A stretch of DNA of 64,000 bases from CADEDH01 sp039201605 (GTDB lineage Bacteria > Actinomycetota > Acidimicrobiia > Acidimicrobiales > SZUA-35). The notes under the pieces were generated by a model. The model saw only the letters and a program-made list of their open reading frames with translations. It ran no database searches and was not told where the DNA came from. The translations under genes were made by a program, and so were the position numbers. The stretch covers positions 1 through 64,000 of the forward strand of contig JBCCRO010000017.1 of the NCBI GenBank assembly GCA_039201605.1, read 5' to 3'. Below, piece by piece: positions 9,174 to 18,535 of this stretch (positions within the stretch are counted from its first letter, which is position 1; every line of letters starts with the position of its first letter).

Positions 9174-9224
9174 TTGACGCTGTCAAGTTGCCACCATAGA
9201 TTAGGTCCATCTTGACAGCGTCAA
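9174..9224. promoter_or_regulatory. dual palindromic operator with promoter between divergent genes
   Basis: Two sites of form TTGAC-N3-GTCAA lie at 9174-9186 (TTGACGCTGTCAA) and 9212-9224 (TTGACAGCGTCAA). They are exact reverse complements of each other, 38 bp apart. On the + strand TTGACG (9174-9179), 17 bp and TAGATT (9197-9202) make a good promoter for the MMPL gene. The first site overlaps the -35 box and the second sits just past the expected start point. The layout fits repression by a dimeric TetR-type protein; no such gene is adjacent. Confidence 0.7.
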
Positions 9225-9285
9225 TTTGCAAGCGCTCGTCGGGTAGACGCCATCCCCCCACCCCCCTGAACCGAAGGCAACAGCC

Positions 9286-12069
9286 ATGTCCCGTTTGATG
9301 TCCCTCTACGAGCGATTGCACGCCCGCACCGGTCTGGTGCTGGCCGTCGTCGCCGCCATCACCGCCGCCCTCGCCATCCCCTTCCTCACCATGGCGCCGG
9401 AGACCTCGGCGTCGACCGAGCCGACCGGCGACGTGTTCACCGCCCGCGATCGCATCGACGAGAGCTTCGTGTCCTCGGTGCACCCGATGTTCATGATCGT
9501 CGAGGCGGAGAGCGGCGATCTACTGGAGGTCGAGCCGCTAACGGCCCTCCTCGACGCCGAGCAGGCCCTGCGGGACGACGCCGACCTCGGGCCGAACCTC
9601 TTCTCCTACTTCGACGCCGAGAGCGGCACCGACGTCGAGGGCGTCGTCACCATCGCCGACCTGATCGACGCCGAGCTGCGGGCCGAGGGGGTCGACGGGG
9701 TGGCCGCCGCCACCGATGAGCAGGTGGCCGCTGTCGGCTCCGCCATCATCGACCAGCTGGGCGAGCGGTCCGAGGTGCTCGGCATCTCCGCCCAGTCGAC
9801 CCGCGCCGACGACGGCACCTGGACCGTGCCCGCCATCAACGCCCTCGTCCTCAGCGACAACGACGTGCTCGGCTTCGGCAACACCTCGGTCTCGATCGGT
9901 GGCGACACCGACGCCGAGGAGTACGACCGCAAGATCCAGGAGGTGTTCCGGGTCGACGGGCTCCAGTCCAACGGCGTGGCTATTGACGTCAACCTCACCT
10001 CCCAAGAGCAGGGCGAGCTGGCCGGACCCTTCATCGGCTTCACCATCCTCGCCGTGCTGGTGCTGGTCGGCCTCACCTTCCGCAGCTACTGGGTGCTGGC
10101 CACGGTCAGCGTCTCGTTCCTGGCCCTGATCATCTGGCTCAAGGGCATCTCCAACCTGATCGGCCTGAAGGACGACCTCGTCCTCTCCCTGATCGTCCCC
10201 GTGGCCATGATCAGCTTCGGCGTCGACTTCGCCTTCCACGCCATCGGTCGCTACCGGGAGGAGCGGAGCGAGGGTCGGGCCGCCGGGGTCGCCTTCGTCG
10301 GGGGGATGACGGCGGTCTCCGGCGCCCTGCTCCTCGCCCTCACCTCCGATTCGGCCGCCTTCCTCGCCAACCTCACCTCCGGTATCGAGTCGATCAACCA
10401 GTTCGGTGTCGGCGCCGCCATCGCCCTGGCCTCGGCCTACGTCCTCCTCGGCGTGGTGGCCCCGCTGGTCGTGGCCCGCCTCGAGGCCGCCGTCCCGGCC
10501 CCCACCCCCGGTCGCCGCTCTACCGCCATCCGGGTCCTCGGTGGCTTCGGCGCCGCCGGGTTCACCATGGCCTCGGTGCTGTTCCTCGTCTTCATCCTCC
10601 CCGCGGTTGGCATCGTGCTCAGTGTCGTGACCGTCGTCGTCGTGCTGGTGCTTCCCTTCGTCATCCAGCGCCGGCGAGCCGGTGAGCGGGTGGGCGAGAT
10701 GACGGTCTCCTCCGCCGAGGCCGGTCTCGCCCGCCCCATCGGTGCCACCGTCGCCGCCCTGGCCCGCCGTCCGGTGGCCATCCTCACCGGTGCGGTCATC
10801 ATCACCGCCGTCGCCGCCTCCGCCGCCATCCAGGTGCCGGCCGAGTTCGACGTCGAGGACTTCTTCTCCAGCGACACCGACTTCGTCGTCGGCCTCGAGC
10901 AGATCGACGTCCACGTCGGCGATCGGGGCGGCGAGCCGGCCCAGCTCTATGTCGAGGGTGACCTCACCGACCCCGAGGCGCTCGCCGCCCTCCAGACCCG
11001 CATCGACGAGGTGCGAGAGCTCGACACCGAGTTCCTGGCCCGGGACGACAGCGGCCAGATCGGCGTCGACGGTGGCGTGTTCGAGGTGTTCGACGCCGCC
11101 TGGTCGTCGCCTCCCATGCTCGGTCTCGTAGCCCAGCAGACCGGTGTGACCATCACCGACGACGACGGCGACGCCATCCCCGACAGCGCCGAGCAGGTCG
11201 AGGCGTTGCTGAGCGTGGCCTCGGAGATCGGCGTCCCCTTCGACGAGACCCGACTGGTGCTCACCCCCGACGACGTCAACACCGTCGTCAACCTCGACGG
11301 CGCCGACAGCCGGACCGTGTTCGAGATGGGCGTGGTCGACAGTCGGGCCCAGGAGTCGGTGGCGGCCAGCCGCGAAGCCCTGGAGCCGATCGCCGAGTCG
11401 ATCGCCGACGATCTGGGCGGCACCTTCGTCCAGGTGACGGGTAGTGCCTTCGTCCGGGAGGCGTCGCTCGACGCCACCAACCGGGCCCTGCAGGTCTCGC
11501 TACCGGTCGCCGTCCTCCTCTGTCTCCTGGTGGCGACGGTCTTCCTCCGCTCGATCCGCTACGGCCTGGCCGCCATCGTCCCCATCCTGATGGTGGTGGC
11601 CTGGCTCTACGCCGTGATGTTCCTGGCCGGTTTCGCCATCAATCTGGTGACCGCCACCATCGCCGCCGTGTCGATCGGTATCGGTATCGACTTCGCCATC
11701 CACTTCATCGTCCGGTACCGGGAGGAGTTGGGCCGCCACGGCGTTCGGGCCACGGCGGTGCGAATCACCGGTGAGGGCACCGGGCTGGCCCTGGTGGCCT
11801 CGGCCATCAGCTCGGCCGTCGGCTTCGGCATCCTGGCCTTCGCCCCGATGCCGCTGTTCGCCGCCTACGGTCTGCTCACCGCCATCATGATCCTGATGGC
11901 ACTGGTGGCCACCCTGGTGGTGCTCCCGAGCCTGCTCGTGTTGGTGACCAGCGACGACCCTCAGGACGCCGCCAGCTCCTCCAACGTGCCCGACAGCCGC
12001 TCGGTCCCGAAGTCGGCCACGCAGACCCCCAGCAGCGAGCCCGAGTTGACGAACTCGGCCTCCAGCTGA
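9286..12069 (+). CDS. MMPL/RND-family transporter
   Basis: A protein of 927 aa with the duplicated MMPL architecture: an N-terminal helix at 13-33, an extracellular domain, five to six helices at about 248-460, a second N-terminal helix near 500, a second extracellular domain and a second helical bundle at about 735-890. Repeated signatures are ISFGVDFAFHAIGRYREE in the first bundle and GIGIDFAIHFIVRYREE in the second, the Asp-containing helix 4 motif of RND permeases that use proton flow. Substrates of relatives are lipids, hopanoids or drugs. No adaptor or outer-membrane partner is present. GAAGG precedes the ATG. The 3' end overlaps the convergent kinase gene by 109 bp. Expression is probably controlled by the dual operator upstream. 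Confidence 0.85.
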   Translation: MSRLMSLYERLHARTGLVLAVVAAITAALAIPFLTMAPETSASTEPTGDVFTARDRIDESFVSSVHPMFMIVEAESGDLLEVEPLTALLDAEQALRDDADLGPNLFSYFDAESGTDVEGVVTIADLIDAELRAEGVDGVAAATDEQVAAVGSAIIDQLGERSEVLGISAQSTRADDGTWTVPAINALVLSDNDVLGFGNTSVSIGGDTDAEEYDRKIQEVFRVDGLQSNGVAIDVNLTSQEQGELAGPFIGFTILAVLVLVGLTFRSYWVLATVSVSFLALIIWLKGISNLIGLKDDLVLSLIVPVAMISFGVDFAFHAIGRYREERSEGRAAGVAFVGGMTAVSGALLLALTSDSAAFLANLTSGIESINQFGVGAAIALASAYVLLGVVAPLVVARLEAAVPAPTPGRRSTAIRVLGGFGAAGFTMASVLFLVFILPAVGIVLSVVTVVVVLVLPFVIQRRRAGERVGEMTVSSAEAGLARPIGATVAALARRPVAILTGAVIITAVAASAAIQVPAEFDVEDFFSSDTDFVVGLEQIDVHVGDRGGEPAQLYVEGDLTDPEALAALQTRIDEVRELDTEFLARDDSGQIGVDGGVFEVFDAAWSSPPMLGLVAQQTGVTITDDDGDAIPDSAEQVEALLSVASEIGVPFDETRLVLTPDDVNTVVNLDGADSRTVFEMGVVDSRAQESVAASREALEPIAESIADDLGGTFVQVTGSAFVREASLDATNRALQVSLPVAVLLCLLVATVFLRSIRYGLAAIVPILMVVAWLYAVMFLAGFAINLVTATIAAVSIGIGIDFAIHFIVRYREELGRHGVRATAVRITGEGTGLALVASAISSAVGFGILAFAPMPLFAAYGLLTAIMILMALVATLVVLPSLLVLVTSDDPQDAASSSNVPDSRSVPKSATQTPSSEPELTNSASS

Positions 12070-14099
12070 ATCAGCGCTCGGCTGGTGAAGCCGAAGTCGT
12101 CGTGATCGGGCCCGTACAGGGCGTGCAGTTCGTCGTGGCAGGCCGAGTTCGCCTCGGCTGCCATGGCGTCTCGCCCCGGCCAGCCACCGTCGGCGGCCGG
12201 GGTGAGGAGCACGGTGGCGTACTGCTCCCCGTCGTGGGGCTCGGCGCAGTCCGCCACCACCACCCGCTGGCCGAAGCCGTCGGTGAGCTCGACCGGGGCG
12301 TCGTAGCAGATGCCCTCCTCGAGCTCGATGACGCTGAGCGAGTCGCCCGGCTGGAGCAGCCACGGCTCGATGTCGTCGACCGGCTCGACCAGCAGCTCGA
12401 AATCCCGCCGCCAGATCATGCACACCTGGGAGAAGATGTTGTCGTTCCAGTCGTCTTCGGTGGGGTTGAAGCTGACGACGGCCAGCGACGTCTGACCCTG
12501 GTCGACGCCGTAGGTCGACTGGAACGCCTCCAGGCACAGCACCACCGCTCCGTTGAGCAGGGCGGCGTCGCCGGGAAAGGCCCCACCGGCGTCGGGTGAC
12601 TCGAACACGGCAAGCACCTGGCCGAGGTGGGGCTCGTCGCACGGCCCGATCGAGTCGATCACGAAGGCCTCCACGTCGGTGATGTCGACGCAGTCACCGG
12701 CCCGGAACTCGTTCAGCGGCACATCGGAGCGCATCTCCTGCACGGTGGTGGCGGTCGGGGCGGCGGCCTCCTCGTCGCTCCCGGCGCCATCGTCGTCTCC
12801 GCCATCGCCCTGATCGGCGGCCACCCCATCGCCCCCGGTGTCGTCGCCGACGGCGGTGTCGCTCCCGGCGCCCACCGTCTCGGACCCGGGGTCGTCCGCG
12901 GCCACGTCGTCGTCGCCCAGCAGCACGGCGGCGCCCGCGCCCAGCAGGGCGACCAGGGCCACGGCGGAAACGGCCAGTAGCCACCACCGTCGGGAGCCGC
13001 CGTCGGTGTCGGCGAGACCGGCCGTGGTGGCCGGGGCCGCCTGGGTGGCGGCCAGCGGATCGGTACCGGCGGCGGCGAACGCCGCACCACCCCCCGCCGG
13101 CTCCGGGGCCGTCGGGACCGAGGGGGTGCCGGGCGGCGCCATGGGTGGCACGTGGGATCCGGCGGGTTGGTAGCGGATCCCGCCACCGCTGCTCGGCGGC
13201 GGCTGCGGTATCGACCCGGCCGGGAGGGTGGCCCCCGCTGCGCCCGCCGCCCCGGCGGCGGCCGCCGGGCCGGTGGTCGGCGTGCCGGCCAAGAGGCCCG
13301 GAAGCTCGTCGGCCTGTGGTCGATAGCCGGGGTCGGTGGTCAGGCAGCGGCTGACCAGGTTGGCCGTGCCCGGCTGGAGGGTGGCGGCGATCGCGGGTGG
13401 GGTGTTGGTGAGGGCGTGGATGTAGGCCGGCCCCTCACCACTGTGCACACCGTGTCCGGTGACCAGCTCGTGGACGATCACACCGATGGCCCAGATGTCC
13501 ACCGCCGGGCCGATCGAGCCCTGGGTGAAGAACTCGGGTGCCATATACCGAGGGGTGCCGACGAGATTCTCGATGTGGTACACGCCCGACTGGCTGAGGT
13601 CGCGCACCAGGCCGAAGTCGGCCAGCTTCCATCGATCGCCGGCGCGCAGGATGTTGGCCGGCTTGAGGTCGCGATGCACCCGTGACGATCGGTGGAGGTA
13701 GGACAGCCCGGCGCTGACGTCGGCCAGGATCGCCGGAAGCTCACCTTCGGGGATGACCCCGCCGGGCTGCCGGTCGGCGTAGTCGTCGAGCGACTCCTCA
13801 CAGAGGTCGATGACGAGGAACACGCCGCCCTGACCGTCGCTCAGCAGCCCTGAGTCGATGTGCGACACCAGGTTGGGGTGGCGGAGCGAGCTCATGTGGC
13901 GGGCCTCGGTGAGGAACGACTGCCGTTCCGCCGTCGAGGCTCCTTCGAGGAGGACCTTCACCGCGACCTGGCCGATGTCGGCCGAGGACTGGTCGGTGGC
14001 GGCGAACACCCGCCCGAAGCCGCCACTGGCCAGGAAACGGTCGATGCGCCACCGACCGCCGATGAGCTGGCCCGGTTCGAGGGTGCTGTTGTCCGTCAT
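11961..14099 (-). CDS. membrane Ser/Thr protein kinase with Septum_form-like extracellular repeats
   Basis: A protein of 712 aa. The kinase domain (about 15-270) keeps the key residues: glycine loop ASGGFGRVF, VAVKVLLE lysine, VHRDLKPANIL catalytic loop, ADFGLVR and MAPEF. A Pro/Ala/Gly linker leads to one TM helix at about 372-397, then an acidic Gly/Asp stretch. The outside part holds two copies of a Cys-containing module with GDC...CDEPH and GICYDAP...CAEPHDGEQ signatures, typical of the Septum_form (DUF4190-type) family. GGAG stands four bases before the ATG. It is the second gene of a two-gene operon, 25 bp behind a pseudokinase gene of the same layout. Ligand and targets are unknown. 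Confidence 0.85.
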   Translation of the reverse strand: MTDNSTLEPGQLIGGRWRIDRFLASGGFGRVFAATDQSSADIGQVAVKVLLEGASTAERQSFLTEARHMSSLRHPNLVSHIDSGLLSDGQGGVFLVIDLCEESLDDYADRQPGGVIPEGELPAILADVSAGLSYLHRSSRVHRDLKPANILRAGDRWKLADFGLVRDLSQSGVYHIENLVGTPRYMAPEFFTQGSIGPAVDIWAIGVIVHELVTGHGVHSGEGPAYIHALTNTPPAIAATLQPGTANLVSRCLTTDPGYRPQADELPGLLAGTPTTGPAAAAGAAGAAGATLPAGSIPQPPPSSGGGIRYQPAGSHVPPMAPPGTPSVPTAPEPAGGGAAFAAAGTDPLAATQAAPATTAGLADTDGGSRRWWLLAVSAVALVALLGAGAAVLLGDDDVAADDPGSETVGAGSDTAVGDDTGGDGVAADQGDGGDDDGAGSDEEAAAPTATTVQEMRSDVPLNEFRAGDCVDITDVEAFVIDSIGPCDEPHLGQVLAVFESPDAGGAFPGDAALLNGAVVLCLEAFQSTYGVDQGQTSLAVVSFNPTEDDWNDNIFSQVCMIWRRDFELLVEPVDDIEPWLLQPGDSLSVIELEEGICYDAPVELTDGFGQRVVVADCAEPHDGEQYATVLLTPAADGGWPGRDAMAAEANSACHDELHALYGPDHDDFGFTSRALIQLEAEFVNSGSLLGVCVADFGTERLSGTLEELAAS

Positions 14100-14124
14100 G
14101 GCGTCTCCGGTCGTGGGGGCGGGG

Positions 14125-16257
14125 CTAGCCGTTGGTGAGGTCGTAGACGACGGCCGAGGAGATCACGGGGTCGGTCCATTCGGCGATGCAGAGCATGAAG
14201 CGGTCGCCGAGCTGCCAGTCGTACTCGTCGGGGGCGAAGACCAGCATCGCTGGTTCGTCCATCCCGGGGGGCGCCGTCAGCTCCTCCCAGGCGCTCCGGC
14301 ACAGCTCGACCAGCTCCTCCCCCCGGTCGCCGATCACGTTGGCGTCGAGGATGGTCTTGGCCAGCTCCTCCTCGGGCAGGGGCAGGGCCTCGAGCGAGAT
14401 GATCTCGTAGCGGTGGGGGTTGTTGCAGGACACCGCCTCGACCAGCTGGCGCTTGCCGAAGGTCTCGATGCCGTCGGTGGCGAAGCAGTCCCCGGCGGGC
14501 AGCAGGCCGAGGGGGACGGCGTCGCCCTGCAGCACCCGGTAGGCCGAGCCCCGGTCGGCGACGCTCTCGGTCAGGTCGGTGCTGTCGAACAGGTTGACGA
14601 GGCAGATCGTCTCCCGGCGGCCGCCGCTGTCCCACTCGGTGAAGGTCGGGGGGATGGCCACCGGGGCCAGGGAGCTGCGGAAGGGGTTGGCGCCGACGTA
14701 GTCGGTGAAGGCGTTGAGGCACTCGTCGATCGCCGCGCCCTGGAGGGCGACCCGACCCGGGTACTCCTCGCCGTCGGCCTCGTCGGGGGCGACCAGCCCG
14801 ATCACCTCGGCGGTATGGGGCTGCTCGCACGGCACCAGCTCCACGCTCTCGTTCAGTCCGAGGGCCAGGTTCACATCGACGCAGTCGCCGGGCAGCAGGT
14901 CGGCCACCGCCATCGGCCCGGTGGTGGGACGGGACTCGTCCGCGGCCTGCCCGCCCTCGGCCTCATCCGGTGCCCCCTCATCGGTGGCGCCGGGCTCGAC
15001 GGTGCTCGTCACCGCCGCCTCGGCATCGGCGCCGTCGGACCCGTCGACTGCAGCCCCGTCGGCCGCGGTGTTGTCGGCCGCGGTGTTGTCGGCCGCGGTG
15101 TCGATGGCATCGGTGGTGGCATCGGGATCATCGCCACCGGCGAGGACGACGGCCAGGCCCACCACGACGATCAGGGCCGCCACCCCGGCGGCGAGGAGGA
15201 GTGGGAGCCGCGACGAACCGCCGCCGCCGGCGCCGGAGGTGACGGTGGGCGCCGATGGGCCGGTGGTGGCCTGCCCCGCCGGTGGGTGAGCCGCCGCCGG
15301 CGCCACCCGATGGGCGACGGGCTCGCCGGGAGGGCTCGACACCGGGCCGGGGGCCGGGGTTGCGCCCGACTGCGGGTTCACCGGTGGGTGCGGGCTCGGA
15401 GCCGGGCCGGGAGGCGGGTCGGGCGTCGGGTACGGATACAGCGGCGGGGCCACATCCACCGTCGCTCCGGCGCCCGGTCCGGCGCCGGGGCCCGTGCCGC
15501 CGGTGGCGGAGCCCGGCTCGGCCACCACGGTCGAGGCGGCGATGTCGCCGGACACCACCTGATCGGCGGTGAGGCGGTGACCGGGGTCGGCGACGACCAG
15601 GCCCTGGGCCAGCTGCTCGGACCGGGGGAGGCCGGGTAGGCGGGGGGTCTCGCCCGGCCGCAGGAGGTAGCCGGCCCCCAGCTCGTGCACGAGCACGCCG
15701 AGGCTCCACATGTCGGCCGCCGACGATGGCGGTTCCACCACGTGGAGGCCGGGCGGGCGATAGGGGGCGGCGGCCAGGTCGGCGACCGGTCCGAGGCCGG
15801 CGGGGGCGAGTTGCCAGTCGCCGCCGATCCGGCGGACGGCCTGCCGGTGGATGGCGCCGTGGGTCAGCCCCGATCGGTGCAGGGTGGCCAGACCGCGGGC
15901 CAGCGACCGGGCCAGGGTCACGAGTTCGTCGTCGTCGAACGCGGTGGGTCCCAGCAGCTCGTCCCACCGGGTGGTGACGACGTAGACGACCTCGGTCTCG
16001 TCGATGCGGGTGCGGCCGACGTCGAGAATCGTCACCAGGCCGGTGCCCGTGATGGCGGCCGCCCGCCGGATGTCGGCGACTACGGCGTCGGCCTCGGCGG
16101 GATCCACCGGGTGCACCTCGAGCAGGCGTTCGGGACCGCTGTCGTCGCCGAGGGGCCGGGCGCCGTGGAGTCGGGCGGCGCCGTGGAGGGGGCGGCCCTC
16201 ATCGACGCCCCACCGTCCGATGACCCGCCCTGTAGGTACCCACTCACGCCCGCTCAT
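14125..16257 (-). CDS. membrane pseudokinase with Septum_form-like extracellular repeats
   Basis: A protein of 710 aa from the ATG at 16257 (a TTG four codons upstream is possible). The N-terminal 260 residues follow a kinase fold but have lost the chemistry. The glycine loop is absent, the beta-3 lysine strand reads RLLEVHPV, the HRDLKPAN loop reads HGAIHRQAV (about 131-140), and DFG reads APAGL. A TM helix at about 350-375 and two extracellular Cys modules (GDCVDVN...CEQPHTAEV and GDCFATDG...CNNPHRYE) match the neighbouring active kinase. It is first in the operon. A possible -10 TAGGGT lies at 16274-16269 on this strand. A scaffold or allosteric partner role for the downstream kinase is inference. 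Confidence 0.8.
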   Translation of the reverse strand: MSGREWVPTGRVIGRWGVDEGRPLHGAARLHGARPLGDDSGPERLLEVHPVDPAEADAVVADIRRAAAITGTGLVTILDVGRTRIDETEVVYVVTTRWDELLGPTAFDDDELVTLARSLARGLATLHRSGLTHGAIHRQAVRRIGGDWQLAPAGLGPVADLAAAPYRPPGLHVVEPPSSAADMWSLGVLVHELGAGYLLRPGETPRLPGLPRSEQLAQGLVVADPGHRLTADQVVSGDIAASTVVAEPGSATGGTGPGAGPGAGATVDVAPPLYPYPTPDPPPGPAPSPHPPVNPQSGATPAPGPVSSPPGEPVAHRVAPAAAHPPAGQATTGPSAPTVTSGAGGGGSSRLPLLLAAGVAALIVVVGLAVVLAGGDDPDATTDAIDTAADNTAADNTAADGAAVDGSDGADAEAAVTSTVEPGATDEGAPDEAEGGQAADESRPTTGPMAVADLLPGDCVDVNLALGLNESVELVPCEQPHTAEVIGLVAPDEADGEEYPGRVALQGAAIDECLNAFTDYVGANPFRSSLAPVAIPPTFTEWDSGGRRETICLVNLFDSTDLTESVADRGSAYRVLQGDAVPLGLLPAGDCFATDGIETFGKRQLVEAVSCNNPHRYEIISLEALPLPEEELAKTILDANVIGDRGEELVELCRSAWEELTAPPGMDEPAMLVFAPDEYDWQLGDRFMLCIAEWTDPVISSAVVYDLTNG

Positions 16258-16341
16258 ACCGCGCGTCAACCCTACCCGGCGCCCTGTTCAGGTGGAGATC
16301 GGAGCGGGTGGGTGCGAGGCGGGCCATCGCCGGCGACGACC

Positions 16342-16383
16342 GCCGACACCGGCCACCGCCCGCCACCGCCCGCCGGTGTCGGC
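16342..16383 (-). terminator. long hairpin between LuxR remnant and pseudokinase gene
   Basis: Arms GCCGACACCGG (16342-16352) and CCGGTGTCGGC (16373-16383) pair perfectly over 11 bp. The 20-nt loop is two copies of CCACCGCCCG. The hairpin follows the stop of the LuxR remnant on the same strand, so it probably ends that transcript. Confidence 0.5.
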
Positions 16384-16408
16384 TCGCCGATCCGGTGTCC
16401 GGAGCGGC

Positions 16409-17020
16409 TCAGCCCGACTCGTCGAGGCCCTCCCGCTCGATCACGGCGGCCAGCTCCCGCCGGTTCGGGACGCCGAGCTTGCGGTAGATGGCCCGGAGGT
16501 GGGTCTCCACCGTTCGCACCGACACGTGCAGCCGCTCGGCGATCTCGTTGTTGCGTCTACCGGCGGCGACCAGGGCGGCGATCTCCCGTTGCCGTCGAGT
16601 GAGCGGGTCGACCGTGCGGGAGCGGGCCAGCGCCGTCGTCCTGGCCTCGCCCACCTGTTCCCGGGCCCGCTCCGCCGCCCGCTCGGATGCCGTCGCCGCC
16701 CGCTGGTCACCGGCGGCCGACCACCGGTCGGCGGCCTTGGCCCCGAACTCGGCCGCCCACAGGGTGAAGCCGAGGCCGTCGAACCGGGTCGCCACCCGAT
16801 CGAGGGCACCGGCATCCTCGGCGGCGGCGGCGGTGATCGCCTCGCCAACGAGGGGGAGGAACGGACCCTGGGCGCCGTCGGCGGCGGCCGCCGCCTCCGC
16901 CGCGTCGCTCGGCGTGGCGTAGCCGAGGCGGGCCACGTCGAGCAGCAGGAGCAGGATGAGGGTGGTGAGGCTCCGGTCGGCTGTGGCCCCGGCCGCCTCC
17001 CGCAGCCGGGCGGCGCCCCG
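16409..17020 (-). pseudogene. LuxR-family regulator, 5'-truncated
   Basis: A typical C-terminal LuxR helix-turn-helix is present (LTRRQREIAALVAAG ... NEIAERLHVSVRTVETH). It is preceded by an Ala/Leu-rich helical region like the end of large LuxR/MalT-type proteins. A GTG at 16936 would give only 175 aa, but the helical sequence continues in frame (LREAAGATADRSLTTLILLLLD) up to about 17020. There it stops abruptly and the opposite strand becomes a membrane protein. Relatives usually have several hundred more N-terminal residues with an ATPase domain, all missing here. Expression of a stand-alone DNA-binding fragment from the GTG cannot be excluded. Confidence 0.65.
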
Positions 17021-17548
17021 GTGCTGGTGGTGATCAACCTCGCCATGCTGGCGGTGCTCGTCGCCCTCGATCGGCTCCCGGCCCTCGGCTGGTCGACGGC
17101 GGCCTCGATCGCCGTCACCCTGGCCCTCGATGCGGTGGCCGCCCTGGCCCTCGGCCTGCTGGCCTCGGCGCTGGTGCGCAGCACCGCCCAGGCTGCGCTG
17201 GCCCTCCCGATGCTGTGTTTCCCGGCCGTGCTGTTCTCCGGTGCCGTGCTGCCGGTGGCGGTGATGGCTCCCGTCGGACGGGGGATCAGCGCCCTGATGT
17301 CGGACCGGTGGGCCTTCGAGCTGATCGGTCGCGATCTCGGCCTGCGCACGCTGTTCGCCGGCGACCCGTCACCGCTCGGTCCCTCGCTGCTGGCCGAGTT
17401 CGGCGACGCCTGGACCCACGACCACGCCGCCCTGTGGTCCTTGCTGATCGTGTTCGCCGTCGTGGCGGCCGGCGCGGCCTGGTTCACCCTCGACCGACGG
17501 TGTCGGGCGGGCGGAGGCGGGGTCGGCGGGAGCGATCGCCACCGCTGA
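17021..17548 (+). pseudogene. ABC-2 type permease, 5'-truncated
   Basis: From about 17021 the + frame encodes roughly 175 residues of hydrophobic helices, including LCFPAVLFSGAVLPVAVM and a late WSLLIVFAVVAAGAAWFTL helix followed by a basic tail. This looks like the C-terminal membrane half of ABC-2/ABCG exporters of the FHA-ABC type. The nucleotide-binding domain and first helices are missing, and upstream the frame is only the shadow of the LuxR remnant. GTG at 17021 or ATG at 17045 could in principle start a fragment. Both genes at this junction have lost their 5' ends. Confidence 0.65.
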
Positions 17549-17569
17549 CCGATCGACGGTGTGTGTCGG

Positions 17570-17595
17570 GTCGCCGGGGCCCTCGCCCCGGCGAC
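17570..17595. terminator. bidirectional hairpin between convergent units
   Basis: GTCGCCGGGG (17570-17579) and CCCCGGCGAC (17586-17595) form a perfect 10-bp stem with a 6-nt loop. It lies between the convergent ABC-2 remnant and the aquaporin gene. Confidence 0.6.
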
Positions 17596-17626
17596 ATCGC
17601 ACGCAAGCGCCTGGCGGCGCGTCGCC

Positions 17627-18337
17627 TCAGGCGCTCTCCAGGGTGGAGCGGTAGATGATGCCGCCCACGATGGCGCCGACGATGGGGGCCACCCAGAACA
17701 ACCACAGCTGCTCGATCGGGGCCGACACGCCGTCGCCGAAGATGGCGGCGACGAGGGCCTGCGAGGTGGAGCGGGCCGGGTTGACGCTGGTGTTGCTGAT
17801 CGGGATCGAGATCAGGTGGATCAGGGCCAGGGTGAGACCGATGGTGAGGCCGGCCATGCTCGCCGTCGCCTTCTTGGCCGTCGCCCCGAGGATCACGAAG
17901 AGGAACACCGCGGTGAGGACGGCCTCGGCCACGAACACACCCCAGAGCGCGTAGCCCTCGGGCGAGAAGTCGCCGTAGCCGTTGGTGGCGAAGGTGCCTG
18001 CCGTCTCACCGATGGAGAAGCCGTCCTGCGAGCTGGCCACGATGTAGATGATCAGGCCACCGGCGACGGCGCCCAGCACCTGCGAACCGATGTACATCGC
18101 CGCCTTCGACGAGGGGAAACGACCCCCGGCGACCAGCCCCAGCGTCACCGCCGGGTTGAAGTGACCGCCCGAGATGGGGCCGAAGGCGTAGGCGCCCGCC
18201 ACGACGGTGAGACCGAAGGCGAGGCTCACCCCCAGGAACCCGATGAACTCCGCAGCGAACACCGCTGCGCCGCAGCCACCGAGCACCAGCACCATGGTGC
18301 CCAGGAACTCCGCAACCGACTCCTTGTATCCAGTCAT
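17627..18337 (-). CDS. aqpZ: aquaporin (MIP family, AqpZ-like)
   Basis: A protein of 236 aa with six membrane helices and the two half-helix signatures SGGHFNPAVT and NTSVNPARS of water channels. The first 12 residues (TGYKESVAEFLGT) are a standard MIP start. AAGGAGAGAG stands just before the ATG at 18337, which fixes the start well inside a much longer open frame. Residues around the second NPA resemble water-selective aquaporins more than glycerol facilitators, though selectivity cannot be settled by eye. It is divergent from the Tad operon. Confidence 0.9.
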   Translation of the reverse strand: MTGYKESVAEFLGTMVLVLGGCGAAVFAAEFIGFLGVSLAFGLTVVAGAYAFGPISGGHFNPAVTLGLVAGGRFPSSKAAMYIGSQVLGAVAGGLIIYIVASSQDGFSIGETAGTFATNGYGDFSPEGYALWGVFVAEAVLTAVFLFVILGATAKKATASMAGLTIGLTLALIHLISIPISNTSVNPARSTSQALVAAIFGDGVSAPIEQLWLFWVAPIVGAIVGGIIYRSTLESA

Positions 18338-18454
18338 GACTCTCTCCTTGTCTCCCCACGTGGGTGCTGGCTCAGACGGTCGAGGTGGGGGTCGAGTCGC
18401 GAACCTGTCGACTCTCTGTCGAACACCGATGGTGTGAAACGCAGTCAAGCGCGC

Positions 18455-18460
18455 TAGAAT
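18455..18460 (+). promoter_or_regulatory. possible -10 box for the Tad operon
   Basis: TAGAAT in a locally AT-rich stretch, 76 bp ahead of the first Tad gene. No convincing -35 box stands 17 bp upstream. The same stretch separates the divergent aquaporin gene. Confidence 0.3.
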
Positions 18461-18535
18461 ACCTCTACACCCCTTTAAGCGGTGCTTCTTCCCCTGATGA
18501 TCCTGAGAAGGCCGGTGCGGTGGGGGGAGAGCGTG

